Position numbers and translations under genes: made by a program. This document shows, piece after piece, positions 44,358 through 53,076 of a stretch of 64,000 nt of DNA. The notes under the pieces are model-generated. The model did no database searches. It had not been told where the DNA came from and saw nothing but the letters and a program-made list of their open reading frames with translations. Position 1 is the stretch's first letter; each line of letters opens with the position of its first letter. The DNA is from Chthoniobacteraceae bacterium (GTDB lineage Bacteria; Verrucomicrobiota; Verrucomicrobiia; Chthoniobacterales; Chthoniobacteraceae): assembly GCA_028293625.1 (NCBI GenBank), contig JAQGOL010000005.1, forward strand, positions 51,599 through 115,598, given 5' to 3'.

Positions 44358-44900
44358 GTGCAAGCGGCCAAGCCGCCTGATCCTCTTTTTCTTGTGACTA
44401 CTCAGCCTTCCATTCTCGTCGGCACGACCGATCGAACGGTTTGGGTGCGTGTGGAAGGCAAAGGCTCTTTCCTCAACAGCACCGGGCTTAAGGAATTTGC
44501 CAAGGAGATGATCAACCGCGGATTCCGTGACTTTGTGATGGATCTGAAAAATTGTCCGGTCATGGATTCCACCTTTATGGGAACGCTGGCTGGCATCGCC
44601 CTCAATTTGCGGGCCCTGGGCCAGGGCCAGCTGCGCGCCACCAATCTTAATGACCGCAACCGGGATCTGCTTGGCAACCTCGGCCTTGATCAACTTTTCA
44701 CCATCGAATCACGCCCGGATGCCCCCGGACTCGAACCGACCCAGGCATTGCTCCCAACCGAAGGCGGCGACGACAAACTGCGCCGCGCCCAGACGATGCT
44801 GGAGGCCCACGAAGCTTGCGTGGAGGCTAATCCGGAGAACGCCGCGAAGTTTAAGGACGTGCTTGAATACCTCAAGCAAGACTTGCATTTGGTTCGTTGA
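44358..44900 (+). CDS. STAS-domain anti-sigma factor antagonist-like protein
   Basis: A 180-residue protein. The STAS core spans residues ~15-110: VWVRVEGKGSFLNSTGLKEF, FRDFVMDLKNCPVMDSTFMG, where the Ser in MDSTFMG is at the position phosphorylated in SpoIIAA/RsbV, then LRALGQGQLRATNLND. A C-terminal helical extension of ~65 residues (DDKLRRAQTMLEAHEACVEA) follows. It starts with GTG at 44358. The RsbU-type phosphatase gene begins directly after its stop, so the phosphatase probably dephosphorylates this STAS protein in a partner-switch pathway. No anti-sigma kinase is seen nearby. Confidence 0.85.
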   Translation: MQAAKPPDPLFLVTTQPSILVGTTDRTVWVRVEGKGSFLNSTGLKEFAKEMINRGFRDFVMDLKNCPVMDSTFMGTLAGIALNLRALGQGQLRATNLNDRNRDLLGNLGLDQLFTIESRPDAPGLEPTQALLPTEGGDDKLRRAQTMLEAHEACVEANPENAAKFKDVLEYLKQDLHLVR

Positions 44901-44906
44901 TTGCGG

Positions 44907-46238
44907 ATGTGGCCTGCGATCCTTCTAGCGCTCTTGGTCATCGGGACCGTTGGTTTTGCACGCCTTTACCGCCGCCAGATCCGGCAGATCGCGGCCTTGG
45001 AAAAAGCACGCGAACGGTTGGAACTCGAAGAGTCGCGGGTCTTTGATTTCTTTCACGGCCTTGGCGCCGCGGTGTCCGACGACACTAAACCGCATGACCT
45101 TCACCGGCTTATCGTGGAAGGAACCATGCGCATTCTCGATGGCTATACCGGCGCGCTGTATCTTTCGGACCGCAAAGGGGAACATCTGCGGCCGGAATTT
45201 GTTTCCAAAGGGTGCCCGATGTTTGTCGACCTCATCGCCACGGCGTGGAAAGGCGGCGAAGCGTTGCTCTTGAGCGAGGATCCGCGCCTTGGACCCGATC
45301 GTCCGCAGCGGCCGGTTTCCGCCATGGTTTGTCCCCTCGTCTATGGTTCCCAGAAGCTCGGGCTTTTGGTGGTCTCGCGCAAAGCGGGCAGCGAACCGTT
45401 TTTAGCCAGCGCCTTCAAAATCTTCAAAGGCATTGCCGAGCAATCCGCGTTCGCCCTCTACAACGCTTTTATTTTTTCGGAAGCGGCGGAAAAAAAGCGG
45501 ATTGACCAGGATCTTCAGGTTGCTCACGAGATTCAACGGATCCTGCTTCCGGCCAACGCGCCGGAAGTGGCCGGTTATCAGATCAGCGGGATCAATATCC
45601 CGGCCAGGCACGTCAGCGGCGATTATTACGACTATATTGCCGTCGATGAGCAGCACTGCGGGGTGGCGATCGCCGATGTCTCGGGAAAAGGGGTGCCGGC
45701 CTCACTCATCATGGCCATGTGCCGGAGTGTTTTGCGTTCCCAGGCAAGCGCCCAGCATTCACCGGCGGTGGTGCTTCGACAGGTCAACGCGCAGCTCTTT
45801 CCCGATATCCGCGAAGACATGTTCATCAGCATGGCTTACGCGATTTTGGATCGGAATTCCCCGTCGATTACACTCTGCCGTGCCGGTCACGATGCGCCTT
45901 TACTTTTTAAAGCTCGCGACCGTTCGATCTCCAGAATCAATCCACCTGGCATGGCGCTAGGGATTGACAGCGGGGGTGTCTTCAATAGAGTCACGGCCGA
46001 CTTCTCCCTTACCCTTGAGTCCAACGACTGCCTGATCCTTTATACGGATGGCGTGACTGAAGCACTCGATCGGCATGGGATGGAATTCGGGATGGAGAAT
46101 GTCTTCCGTTCGATCTTGGCGAGCGCGTCTGATGGGGCCGCCGGCATTATCGCAAAGTTAACGGATGATTTACGGTCATTTGTCGGAACCCATCCGCAGC
46201 ACGATGATATCACTTTAATTGTTATTCGAAAAAAATGA
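44907..46238 (+). CDS. GAF-PP2C (RsbU/SpoIIE-type) phosphatase, membrane-anchored
   Basis: A 443-residue Ser phosphatase. An N-terminal membrane anchor (WPAILLALLVIGTVGFARLY) is followed by a short coiled coil, a GAF domain (~55-190: FFHGLGAAVSDDTKPHDLHR, VEGTMRILDGYTGALYL, LGLLVVSRKA) and a PP2C/SpoIIE domain (~195-443: AHEIQRILLP, PARHVSGDYYDYIAV, VAIADVSGKGVPASLIMAM, LCRAGHDAPLLF, LILYTDGVTEALD, HPQHDDITLIVI). The Asp residues in SGDYYD, ADVSGKG, TDGVTEA and QHDDITL are the metal ligands. ATG 44907 is preferred; a TTG six bases earlier is possible. Its stop overlaps the grpE start as ATGA. Confidence 0.9.
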   Translation: MWPAILLALLVIGTVGFARLYRRQIRQIAALEKARERLELEESRVFDFFHGLGAAVSDDTKPHDLHRLIVEGTMRILDGYTGALYLSDRKGEHLRPEFVSKGCPMFVDLIATAWKGGEALLLSEDPRLGPDRPQRPVSAMVCPLVYGSQKLGLLVVSRKAGSEPFLASAFKIFKGIAEQSAFALYNAFIFSEAAEKKRIDQDLQVAHEIQRILLPANAPEVAGYQISGINIPARHVSGDYYDYIAVDEQHCGVAIADVSGKGVPASLIMAMCRSVLRSQASAQHSPAVVLRQVNAQLFPDIREDMFISMAYAILDRNSPSITLCRAGHDAPLLFKARDRSISRINPPGMALGIDSGGVFNRVTADFSLTLESNDCLILYTDGVTEALDRHGMEFGMENVFRSILASASDGAAGIIAKLTDDLRSFVGTHPQHDDITLIVIRKK

Positions 46239-46765
46239 GCAATCCACAGTCCACAGAGAAACCGGAAGCCGCCGCTGAATCCGAAGAGGCAGAGATCACC
46301 GAATCGCAGGAGTCTGTTCAATTGCAAAAGGAGATGGAGCGCTTCCGGGACATGGCGCTGCGTGGGCAGGCCGATTTTGAGAATTTTCGCAAACGCGCCG
46401 CCCGGGAAAAAGAGGACGCGGTTCGTTATGCCAACGCGGCCTTTCTTGACCGGCTCATTCCGATTTTTGATAACTTTGAGCTCGGCCTGAACGCGGCCCG
46501 TTCCAGCGCGGAGAACTCTCCGATTCTCCTCGGCATGGACATGGTTTCCAAGCAGCTCAACGATTTCCTGCTCCAGAGCGGAGTGGAACCGATTGTGGCG
46601 GAAGGAGCCAAGTTTGACCCGAACCTGCACGAAGCGGTGGCGCAGGAAGTCAGCGATTCAATTCCCGAAGGACACGTTGTCCGCCAGTTGCGCCGGGGTT
46701 ACAAACTCAAGGATCGTCTGCTGCGCCCGTCGACGGTCATCGTTTCAAAGGGTGCGGCTGAATAA
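46235..46765 (+). CDS. grpE: GrpE, nucleotide exchange factor of the DnaK system
   Basis: A 176-residue canonical GrpE. The N-terminus is acidic and disordered (residues 1-30), then the coiled coil with FRDMALRGQADFENFRKRAA, RYANAAFLDRLIPIFDNFEL and LLGMDMVSKQLNDFLLQSGV, and the beta domain with FDPNLHEAVAQEVSDSIPEG, RRGYKLKDRLLRPSTVIVSK. It releases ADP from DnaK. The ATG lies inside an ATGA overlap with the RsbU-type phosphatase gene, so translation is likely coupled. No dnaK or hrcA is next to it, which is unusual. Confidence 0.95.
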   Translation: MSNPQSTEKPEAAAESEEAEITESQESVQLQKEMERFRDMALRGQADFENFRKRAAREKEDAVRYANAAFLDRLIPIFDNFELGLNAARSSAENSPILLGMDMVSKQLNDFLLQSGVEPIVAEGAKFDPNLHEAVAQEVSDSIPEGHVVRQLRRGYKLKDRLLRPSTVIVSKGAAE

Positions 46766-46807
46766 GCCGATCCGTTGTTGCGTCTCGCGGCATCGGTCGC
46801 CGGGACG

Positions 46808-46838
46808 CGTTTTTCAGCCTGCACAAGGCTGAAAAACG
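46808..46838. repeat. Perfect 12-base hairpin between grpE and dnaJ
   Basis: Arms CGTTTTTCAGCC (46808-46819) and GGCTGAAAAACG (46827-46838) with a seven-base loop TGCACAA; a G-U pair can extend it by one base. It is not a CIRCE element, whose consensus arm is TTAGCACTC. The downstream side is AT-rich but has no long T-run, so this could be a weak terminator, an RNA processing or stability element, or an attenuator for dnaJ, which starts 34 bases on. Confidence 0.6.
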
Positions 46839-46871
46839 TTCATTTTATCTCTTTATATTCAGTCCTGATTC

Positions 46872-48059
46872 ATGGCTACAAAGCGCGATTATTACGAAGT
46901 CCTTGGCGTTGCCCGAACCGTTACCTCGGAAGAACTTAAACGCGCCTATCGCAAGCTGGCCGTAAAATTTCATCCCGATAAAAATCCCGGCGATCATACG
47001 GCCGAGGAAAAGTTCAAGGAGCTCGGCGAGGCTTACGACGTTCTAATGGATGAGAATAAACGCGCCGCGTACGATCGCCATGGACACGCTGCATTCGCCC
47101 AGGGCGGCGGTGGCGCGCGGGGCGGCGGTGGCGGATTTCACGATCCCTTTGATCTCTTTCGCGAAGTCTTTGGCGCCAGCGGCGGAGCCGGTGGAGCCGG
47201 AGGCGGCGGCGCGGGCGGCATCTTTGAGCAATTCTTTGGCGGCGGCGCCGGTGGTGGGGCGCAGCGCCCCGATCGCGATGGCAAACAGCGCGGAGCCGAT
47301 CTGCGGTATGACATGCAGATCCAGCTCGATGAAGCTGCTTTTGGATGCGACAAAGAAATCGAGGTTTCCAAGCTCGAGGCGTGTCCATCGTGCAGTGGCA
47401 GTGGCGCCGAGGCCGGTTCACGTGCCGTGGTTTGTCCTGGATGCGCCGGCCGCGGCCAGGTGGTCAGTTCGCGCGGCTTTTTCCAGGTCTCCCAGACGTG
47501 CCCGCGTTGCCGCGGGACCGGGCATGTGGTTGAAAAACCGTGCCGCAAATGCGCCGGCGATGGCCGCGTCGAAACGCCGACCCGGATCAAGCTCAAGATC
47601 CCGGCCGGGATTGAAGACGGCTCCCGTTTACGCAGCTCCCGCAATGGTGAAGCCGGTTTGCGCGGCGGGCCGCCCGGGGACCTTTATGTCGTCATCCATA
47701 TCAAGGAACACGAGGTCTTTGAACGCGAAGGCGAAAATCTTTTCTGTGAGGTGCCCGTCTCATTTACGACGGCGGCGCTTGGGGGAGAAGTCCGTGTGCC
47801 GACGCTCGAAGGCAAAGCCCATTTGAAGATTCCCGCTGGCACCCAGGGCGGAACCGCCTTCAAGCTGCGCGGCAAAGGAATGCCTGTCCTTAATTCCTCC
47901 CAACGGGGCGATCTCGTTGTGCATGTCGCCGTCGAAGTGCCCACCCGTCTGAATTCTGAGCAGCGCAAGAAGCTCGAGGAATTTGCCGAGCTGACCGGCG
48001 ACGACAACACTCCGCTGCACAAGTCGTTTTTCGAAAAGGCCAAGGCTTTTTTCGAATAA
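46872..48059 (+). CDS. dnaJ: Chaperone protein DnaJ
   Basis: A 395-residue class I J protein. J domain (residues ~4-70) with [20 protein letters not shown] retaining HPD, then an unusually Gly-rich linker (~75-135), four zinc motifs ([32 protein letters not shown]), and the C-terminal substrate domains ([50 protein letters not shown]). It stimulates DnaK ATPase and delivers substrates. The Gly-rich run is a G/F region rather than a tandem repeat of foreign origin. It is followed by rsmE after 18 bases. Confidence 0.97.
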   Translation: MATKRDYYEVLGVARTVTSEELKRAYRKLAVKFHPDKNPGDHTAEEKFKELGEAYDVLMDENKRAAYDRHGHAAFAQGGGGARGGGGGFHDPFDLFREVFGASGGAGGAGGGGAGGIFEQFFGGGAGGGAQRPDRDGKQRGADLRYDMQIQLDEAAFGCDKEIEVSKLEACPSCSGSGAEAGSRAVVCPGCAGRGQVVSSRGFFQVSQTCPRCRGTGHVVEKPCRKCAGDGRVETPTRIKLKIPAGIEDGSRLRSSRNGEAGLRGGPPGDLYVVIHIKEHEVFEREGENLFCEVPVSFTTAALGGEVRVPTLEGKAHLKIPAGTQGGTAFKLRGKGMPVLNSSQRGDLVVHVAVEVPTRLNSEQRKKLEEFAELTGDDNTPLHKSFFEKAKAFFE

Positions 48060-48077
48060 AGACCGCCCGCGTCTCCA

Positions 48078-48818
48078 GTGCCGCGCTTTTTTATCCCGCC
48101 CTCCTCGTGGAATGAGGACCCGTTGAGGCTGACCGGTGCCGAGGCGCACCATTGCGTCGATGTGATGCGGATGAAGGCCGGCGATCAGGCCACCGTTTTC
48201 AACGGGCAGGGAGGCGCCGCGGAAATCGAGATTATCTCCGCCCGGCGCGACAATGTGGAGTGTCGTCTCCTTCGATTGATCGAAACGCCGCCGCCGCCGT
48301 GCCAGATCACCCTTGCGCAGGCGATCCCAAAAGGGAAAAACATGGAGTTGGTCATCGAGAAAGCGACCGAACTTGGTGCGTCCGCTCTCGTCCCGCTCCT
48401 TACCGATCGCACGATCGTCCGGCTCGATGCCGGCGACGCTGAACGCAAGCGTGAGAAATGGCAGCGCGTCGCATTGGAAGCCGCCAAGCAATGTGGCCAG
48501 AATCGGGTTCCCCAAATCGCTCTGCCGCAAACTCCCAAAGCCTTTTTTGAAGCCGCTTCCGCTTTCGATCTGATGTTAATTGGTTCGCTCGAACCGGATG
48601 CCCGGCCACTCAAGACGCTCCTTGGTCAACGCAGCGAAAACCGGGTCGCGCATGCGCTGATTCTCATCGGTCCCGAAGGCGACTTTACCCCCGCCGAGAT
48701 GGCCCAGGCCAAAGCGCACGGATGCCGCCCCATTACGTTCGGGCCGATTATCCTGCGCACTGAGACCGCCGCGATTTATTGCCTCAGCATCCTCTCCCAT
48801 GAGTTGCGTTCATCCTGA
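48078..48818 (+). CDS. rsmE: 16S rRNA m3U1498 methyltransferase
   Basis: A 246-residue SPOUT methyltransferase that methylates U1498 in 16S rRNA. The N-terminal PUA-like part has RLTGAEAHHCVDVMRMKAGD and VFNGQGG; the SPOUT domain has LAQAIPKGKNMELVIEKATE, GASALVPLLTDRTIV and the knot LIGPEGDFTPAEMAQAKAHG followed by ITFGPIILRTETAA. The start is GTG at 48078, 18 bases after dnaJ. A dnaJ-rsmE link is known from heat-shock operons of other bacteria. Confidence 0.95.
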   Translation: MPRFFIPPSSWNEDPLRLTGAEAHHCVDVMRMKAGDQATVFNGQGGAAEIEIISARRDNVECRLLRLIETPPPPCQITLAQAIPKGKNMELVIEKATELGASALVPLLTDRTIVRLDAGDAERKREKWQRVALEAAKQCGQNRVPQIALPQTPKAFFEAASAFDLMLIGSLEPDARPLKTLLGQRSENRVAHALILIGPEGDFTPAEMAQAKAHGCRPITFGPIILRTETAAIYCLSILSHELRSS

Positions 48819-48879
48819 CTCCCGCGTTCTTCTAAAAGCAGGACAACCGGAAAATGAGGCGATCTCCCGTTGAACGTTG

Positions 48880-49530
48880 TTAAGGCGCCTTGTTTGAGGC
48901 GCCGAATTGTTTTCCCAAAAGCGGGCGTACCAAGACCCAAAGAATCGGCGGTACGATCATGCTCAACCCGATTGCCATTCCGGGATGCTCTTGGCCGGCC
49001 GCGCCGATTGCCGCGTAAACAAATCCCATCGGAATTGAGCCGCACGCGAGCGATACAGCAAAGGTTTTTGCCGGCATCCGCGTCAAGCCTGCCAAACACG
49101 AGACCACCTCTGGCAGGAGCGGCATCCACCGGGATGCGGCCACGAGCCACGGGCCGCTTCGTCTAAAAAGGGTCTCGTTTTCCGCGAGCTCTTTTTCGCC
49201 CGTCAGTTTCAGAGCGATCCCGCGTCCGAACCCGCGGCAGAGCCAATAACCAGCCATTCCGGCTGCAAACGAGCCTGTTGCGCTAATCAGGCCGCCCAGC
49301 ATTGTTCCGTAAAGAAAACCGGCGGCCGACATGACCGGCGTTGCGGGAATAGGGAGAAAAAGGTCCGATACGAGGAGAATCACCACCGCTGCCCACCCCC
49401 AGGCTCCCCATCCACGAATCCATTCGATGGCGGCATCGCCGGTAAACCAGCGCATAAAATCGTCACCCCAAATCAGAAACGGGATGCAAAAAAGCGTCGC
49501 GAGAAGAACTGACGTAACGAGCAAACGCAT
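48880..49530 (-). CDS. VTT/DedA-family membrane protein (TVP38/TMEM64-like)
   Basis: A 216-residue protein with an N-terminal helix (LLVTSVLLATLFCIPFLIW), then the VTT core: VVILLVSDLFLPIPATPVMSAAGFLYG, GLISATGSFAAGMAGYWLCRGFGR, a region with RRSGPWLVAASRWMPLLPEVVSCLAGLTRM and SIPMGFVYAAIGAAG. The Pro-Ile-Pro and R-x-x-P-positions fit the DedA superfamily, whose members act in membrane lipid distribution and envelope homeostasis. The substrate is not known. It is convergent with rsmE and divergent from the ABC exporter gene. Confidence 0.88.
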   Translation of the reverse strand: MRLLVTSVLLATLFCIPFLIWGDDFMRWFTGDAAIEWIRGWGAWGWAAVVILLVSDLFLPIPATPVMSAAGFLYGTMLGGLISATGSFAAGMAGYWLCRGFGRGIALKLTGEKELAENETLFRRSGPWLVAASRWMPLLPEVVSCLAGLTRMPAKTFAVSLACGSIPMGFVYAAIGAAGQEHPGMAIGLSMIVPPILWVLVRPLLGKQFGASNKAP

Positions 49531-49601
49531 ACGCCGGATTTAATCCCATTGCCCCTCAAACCCTTAAGCTTAATTCCTTCGCCGGCTCCTTTCGCTTCCG
49601 C

Positions 49602-51341
49602 ATGGACATTCTTTGGACCTATCTGAAACCTTACCGATGGCTCATATTTCTCTCCCTGCTTCTGGCCGGTGCGGCACAGCTGTTGAGCTTGGTGGACCCA
49701 ATCATCTTTGGAAAAATCATTGACGAATATGCGCTCCGGCAAGCGGCCAGGAGCGACCAGGAATTGATCTCCGGTGTGCTGCGATTGCTGGCGTTGGCGG
49801 TGGGCGTGGCGCTGTTGTCGAGGCTGGCGAAAACGATGCAGGAATACGTGGCTCGACTCGTCGTGCAGAAATTCGGGATGCAGATCTTCAACGATGGAAT
49901 CCGGCAGACGCTGCGCCTCTCCTACCAGGAGTTCATGAACCAGCGCAGCGGTGAAACGCTTTCAATCCTGCAAAAAGTGCGGACCGATACGGAGCGCTTC
50001 ATCAATTCCTTCATCAATATTCTCTTCTCATCGCTAGTGGGCATCGGATTCCTGGTCTGGTACGCAATCACCAAGCACTGGGCGCTCGTGCCGGTGTTTG
50101 TTATTGGGATTCTGGTGCTCGGTGGGCTGACGGGATTGCTGAGCAGCAAAATCAAGACGCTTCAGCGCAGCATCAATCGGCAGACCAATAAAATGTCGGG
50201 CGTGATCACCGAGTCTTTGCGCAACATCGAGCTCGTGAAAAGCCTGGGACTCACCTTTCAGGAAATCCGCCGGCTGCGCGAGCATACCGAGGAAATCTTC
50301 AGCCTTGAAATGGTCAAGGTGCGCCAGGTGCGGATGCTTTCATTTATGCAAGGCTCGGCCTTAAGCCTGCTCAAGCAGTCGATCCTCTTCATCCTGCTCT
50401 GGCTTATTTTCAGGAAAATCCTCGCTCCCGGCGAGTTGATCGCAATGCAATTTATCACGGCCCAGATTTTCATGCCGCTTCAGGATCTGGGAAATATTAT
50501 CCTGCTTTACCGCGAGGCAGACGCCTCGCTGCAAACCTATGACGCCCTCATGCGGCGGCCCATTGAAACCAACCCGGAAACGCCAATTGAGACCGGCCCC
50601 ATCGAGCATCTCCGGTTTGAGAATGTCGTGTTCCGCCATCACGATGCAGGCACCAACGCCATTGACGATATCTCTTTGGAGGCCAAGTCGGGCGACACCA
50701 TTGCGTTTGTCGGCCCGTCGGGCTCGGGAAAATCGACCATGGTTAAACTGCTGGTTGGTTTATACAAACCCGTCGAGGGGCAGATCTATTACAATGGCAT
50801 TTCCACCAAGGATATTCGATTCAACCCAGTGCGGCGGCAGTTTGGATTTGTGACGCAGGAAACACAGCTTTTCTCAGGCACGCTCCGGCAAAACCTGCTC
50901 TTCGTAAAACCCGATGCCACAGAAGCAGAGATGCTCAATGCATTGGAAAAAGCCTCCGCCATGGGCATTGTGAACCGGACCGAGGCTGGCTTGGAAACGA
51001 CCATCGGCGAAAGCGGCATGAAACTCTCCGGTGGAGAACGCCAGCGGATCTCCATTGCCCGCGCCCTGATTCGCAACCCGCGGCTGCTGATTTTCGACGA
51101 AGCCACTTCAGCGCTCGATTCTCTCACCGAAGAAGAGATCACCGAAACGGTAAAGGAAGTTTCACTTTCCAGCGAGCGCATCACGATCCTGATCGCACAC
51201 CGGCTCTCGACCATCCTGCACGCCGATCGCATTTTTGTGCTCGAGAAAGGGAGGATCGTGGAATCGGGCAGCCATGAGATGCTGGTCGCCCAAAAGGGGC
51301 TCTATTATGCCATGTGGCGGCAGCAGATTGGGGAACGCTGA
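49602..51341 (+). CDS. ABC exporter (fused membrane and ATPase domains, MsbA-like)
   Basis: A 579-residue half-transporter. The membrane domain (residues ~10-320) has six predicted helices and the coupling-helix motif NQRSGETLSILQKVRTDTER. The ATPase domain (~335-575) carries LRFENVVFRHHDAGTNAI, Walker A GPSGSGKST, Q-loop FVTQETQLFSGTLRQN, signature LSGGERQRISIARAL, Walker B LLIFDEATSALDS and the H-loop ILIAHRLSTI. The exporter group includes lipid A flippases and peptide exporters; the substrate cannot be assigned. It starts 71 bases from the divergent VTT gene. Confidence 0.92.
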   Translation: MDILWTYLKPYRWLIFLSLLLAGAAQLLSLVDPIIFGKIIDEYALRQAARSDQELISGVLRLLALAVGVALLSRLAKTMQEYVARLVVQKFGMQIFNDGIRQTLRLSYQEFMNQRSGETLSILQKVRTDTERFINSFINILFSSLVGIGFLVWYAITKHWALVPVFVIGILVLGGLTGLLSSKIKTLQRSINRQTNKMSGVITESLRNIELVKSLGLTFQEIRRLREHTEEIFSLEMVKVRQVRMLSFMQGSALSLLKQSILFILLWLIFRKILAPGELIAMQFITAQIFMPLQDLGNIILLYREADASLQTYDALMRRPIETNPETPIETGPIEHLRFENVVFRHHDAGTNAIDDISLEAKSGDTIAFVGPSGSGKSTMVKLLVGLYKPVEGQIYYNGISTKDIRFNPVRRQFGFVTQETQLFSGTLRQNLLFVKPDATEAEMLNALEKASAMGIVNRTEAGLETTIGESGMKLSGGERQRISIARALIRNPRLLIFDEATSALDSLTEEEITETVKEVSLSSERITILIAHRLSTILHADRIFVLEKGRIVESGSHEMLVAQKGLYYAMWRQQIGER

Positions 51342-51410
51342 GGCATTCGCGATGCCGCGCTTTGTAAACGGCCGGGAAGAACTTCCACGCCGGCTCGGAC
51401 GGCCGGAGTG

Positions 51411-52109
51411 TTACCCTTTGCGGCGGCGGCTGGCAAGGCCGAGCAGGCCGGTGAAAATGAGCAGGCCGGTGGTCGGTTCGGGGATACCGGTCACAACGAT
51501 GTTATCCATCGCAAGCGCTTCATTTAATGAATCTGTATCGTTGAAAAGCTCAAACCGCACTCGCAAGTTCTGGTCGGCCGCTGTCGGGGCGCTCAGGGCG
51601 AAATTGCTGAAAGTCTGAAAGGTGGCGGAGAGCTGGCCGCCAGTGACCGCATCGATATACGGTGAATTGTTACTGCCTACGAAATTAAAAACGCTTGTCT
51701 CGTAAACTCCATCACCGTCGTTATCGGTGAAGGCGCGCACAAAATTGGCCGTTTCCGCGGAGGGAAGTCCCGCCAGATCGATGGAGAGGGTGAAGTTTGA
51801 AAAGCCGGCAACGTTGACCGCGAAATCAATCTGCGCCGGCGCGGCCTCGGCAAATGGCAAAGCCGCATCCATGTTTTGACCGGTCAGATAGTTGGTTGTG
51901 TTTCCAAGAATCGAGGGATTCAGATCCGCGCCGAGGTTTTTGCTCAGCTCCCAATATTTGGTTCCCTGATGGATGAGCGTGCTGTTGGCAGGCAAGGTGT
52001 AATTGACGGGGCTTGTGTCGAAGTTCTGGGAGAAAACCGTGGCGGCGTGCGTGGAAGCGGCCGATGCGAGAATGCCGGCGGCTAAAATTGTATTTAGGAG
52101 TGTTTTCAT
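51411..52109 (-). CDS. PEP-CTERM anchored secreted protein
   Basis: A 232-residue exported protein. The signal peptide is MKTLLNTILAAGILASAAST, ending near THAA. The mature part is Asn/Asp/Thr-rich and looks beta-sandwich-like (IDFAVNVAGFSNFTLSIDL, FVRAFTDNDGDGVYETSVFN, LRVRFELFNDTDSLNEALAM). The C-terminus GIPEPTTGLLIFTGLLGLAS ending in RRRKG is a typical PEP-CTERM sorting signal, processed by an exosortase; no exosortase gene is in this window. TDNDGDGVYE may bind calcium. It ends 69 bases from the convergent ABC exporter gene. Confidence 0.92.
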   Translation of the reverse strand: MKTLLNTILAAGILASAASTHAATVFSQNFDTSPVNYTLPANSTLIHQGTKYWELSKNLGADLNPSILGNTTNYLTGQNMDAALPFAEAAPAQIDFAVNVAGFSNFTLSIDLAGLPSAETANFVRAFTDNDGDGVYETSVFNFVGSNNSPYIDAVTGGQLSATFQTFSNFALSAPTAADQNLRVRFELFNDTDSLNEALAMDNIVVTGIPEPTTGLLIFTGLLGLASRRRKG

Positions 52110-52412
52110 TGTTTTTGGGGGGATACAGCAATCCGTTTTTGAACACGTATTTAATAAAAGGCAAGAGTTACATTCATGTGAATTTTTCTATGCGGCTTTC
52201 ACGAAGTCTGTTCGCGCTGTACAGAATGCAGGAAGGCATATCTGGTGAAGGATTGACTCGAAATAGCCTAATAAAATAAAGCGTTCCGTGCACTGACCCG
52301 TTCCGTCGTTTTTAACTCATCTGAGCACTCGTCCGGCAGCTTTGCACCGCTTTTGCTCCACCCGCATCCGGGCCGGGTTTTCCGGCAATAAACTAACCCG
52401 TCCCGGCAGAGT
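52110..52412. other. Intergenic region upstream of the PEP-CTERM gene, no gene seen
   Basis: About 300 bases between the PEP-CTERM start and the stop of the histidine phosphatase gene. The part next to the PEP-CTERM gene is AT-rich, unlike most of the window, and should hold its promoter; an upstream leader without Shine-Dalgarno site is likely. Frames that are open here encode nothing family-like. The GC-rich part near 52320-52410 has several short CCCG/CCGG repeats and may end the histidine phosphatase transcript. Confidence 0.5.
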
Positions 52413-52976
52413 TTACCGGGTTCCGCCGCTCGTTTTCTCAAACAGATAGAGCTTGCCGTTTTGTGCGAGCCCAAACCGGGGCCCGGTGAACCCGAGCCGG
52501 AGCAGTTCTTTGCGCAGGAATGCCATGATTCCCGCATGACTGACAATGAGCGTGTCGTGCTGGGCTGTGGCAAGAATCTCATCGGCAAAAGTTCGGACCC
52601 TCGCCACGAACTCGACTTTGGTGGAGCGTTGTGAGGAGTGGGAGCTCATCCAGGCAAGGCGCAGTATCCAGCGCCACGCGCCAAGCGGCAGCTTCAGGCG
52701 GCCGCTCTGATATTGAAGCACCTGCGGCTCCCGCAACTCAGGCAGTTGCTTGATGGCGCCCGGGAAGGCCGCTTGCGCGGTGAGAACGGCCCGCGGCAGG
52801 TCGCTTGAGAAACATTCCCTCCAGTCGATACCTCCCAAGTCAAGGGCACGCGGGATGATTTCGGCCTGGTCGTATGCTTCGCGCCAGCGAGTGAGATCAA
52901 GCAATGTGAGCCAGCCCGAGGGCATTGGTTTTGTTACTTCAAAATGCCGGATCAATCCGATGCGCACCGTCTTCAT
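52413..52976 (-). CDS. Histidine phosphatase superfamily protein
   Basis: A 187-residue protein of the phosphoglycerate mutase/histidine phosphatase fold. The phospho-accepting His is in IGLIRHFEVTKP (the usual RHG reads RHF). The second His is in LIVSHAGIMAFLRKEL, and the region CFSSDLPRAVLTAQAAFPG supplies the Arg of the active site. The family includes alpha-ribazole phosphatases and small phospho-protein or sugar phosphatases; no cobalamin genes are nearby, so substrate is open. Confidence 0.85.
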   Translation of the reverse strand: MKTVRIGLIRHFEVTKPMPSGWLTLLDLTRWREAYDQAEIIPRALDLGGIDWRECFSSDLPRAVLTAQAAFPGAIKQLPELREPQVLQYQSGRLKLPLGAWRWILRLAWMSSHSSQRSTKVEFVARVRTFADEILATAQHDTLIVSHAGIMAFLRKELLRLGFTGPRFGLAQNGKLYLFEKTSGGTR

Positions 52977-53076
52977 CTGTGGAATGTTAAGAAATCGAGT
53001 TGTCAGCGATACGATAGGGGATTCAGCTTTGGTTCCGCGCTATAGAATGATTCCATAAGATTCTCCGGGCATCGGA

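Noticed and set aside
46766..46871. CIRCE (HrcA) operator between grpE and dnaJ
   Set aside because: The inverted repeat present has arms CGTTTTTCAGCC, unlike TTAGCACTC-N9-GAGTGCTAA, so HrcA control is not supported.
47095..47275. Repetitive Gly-rich DNA that could be taken for a tandem repeat
   Set aside because: It encodes the Gly-rich linker of DnaJ; the repeats are codon-level and there is no exact repeated unit.
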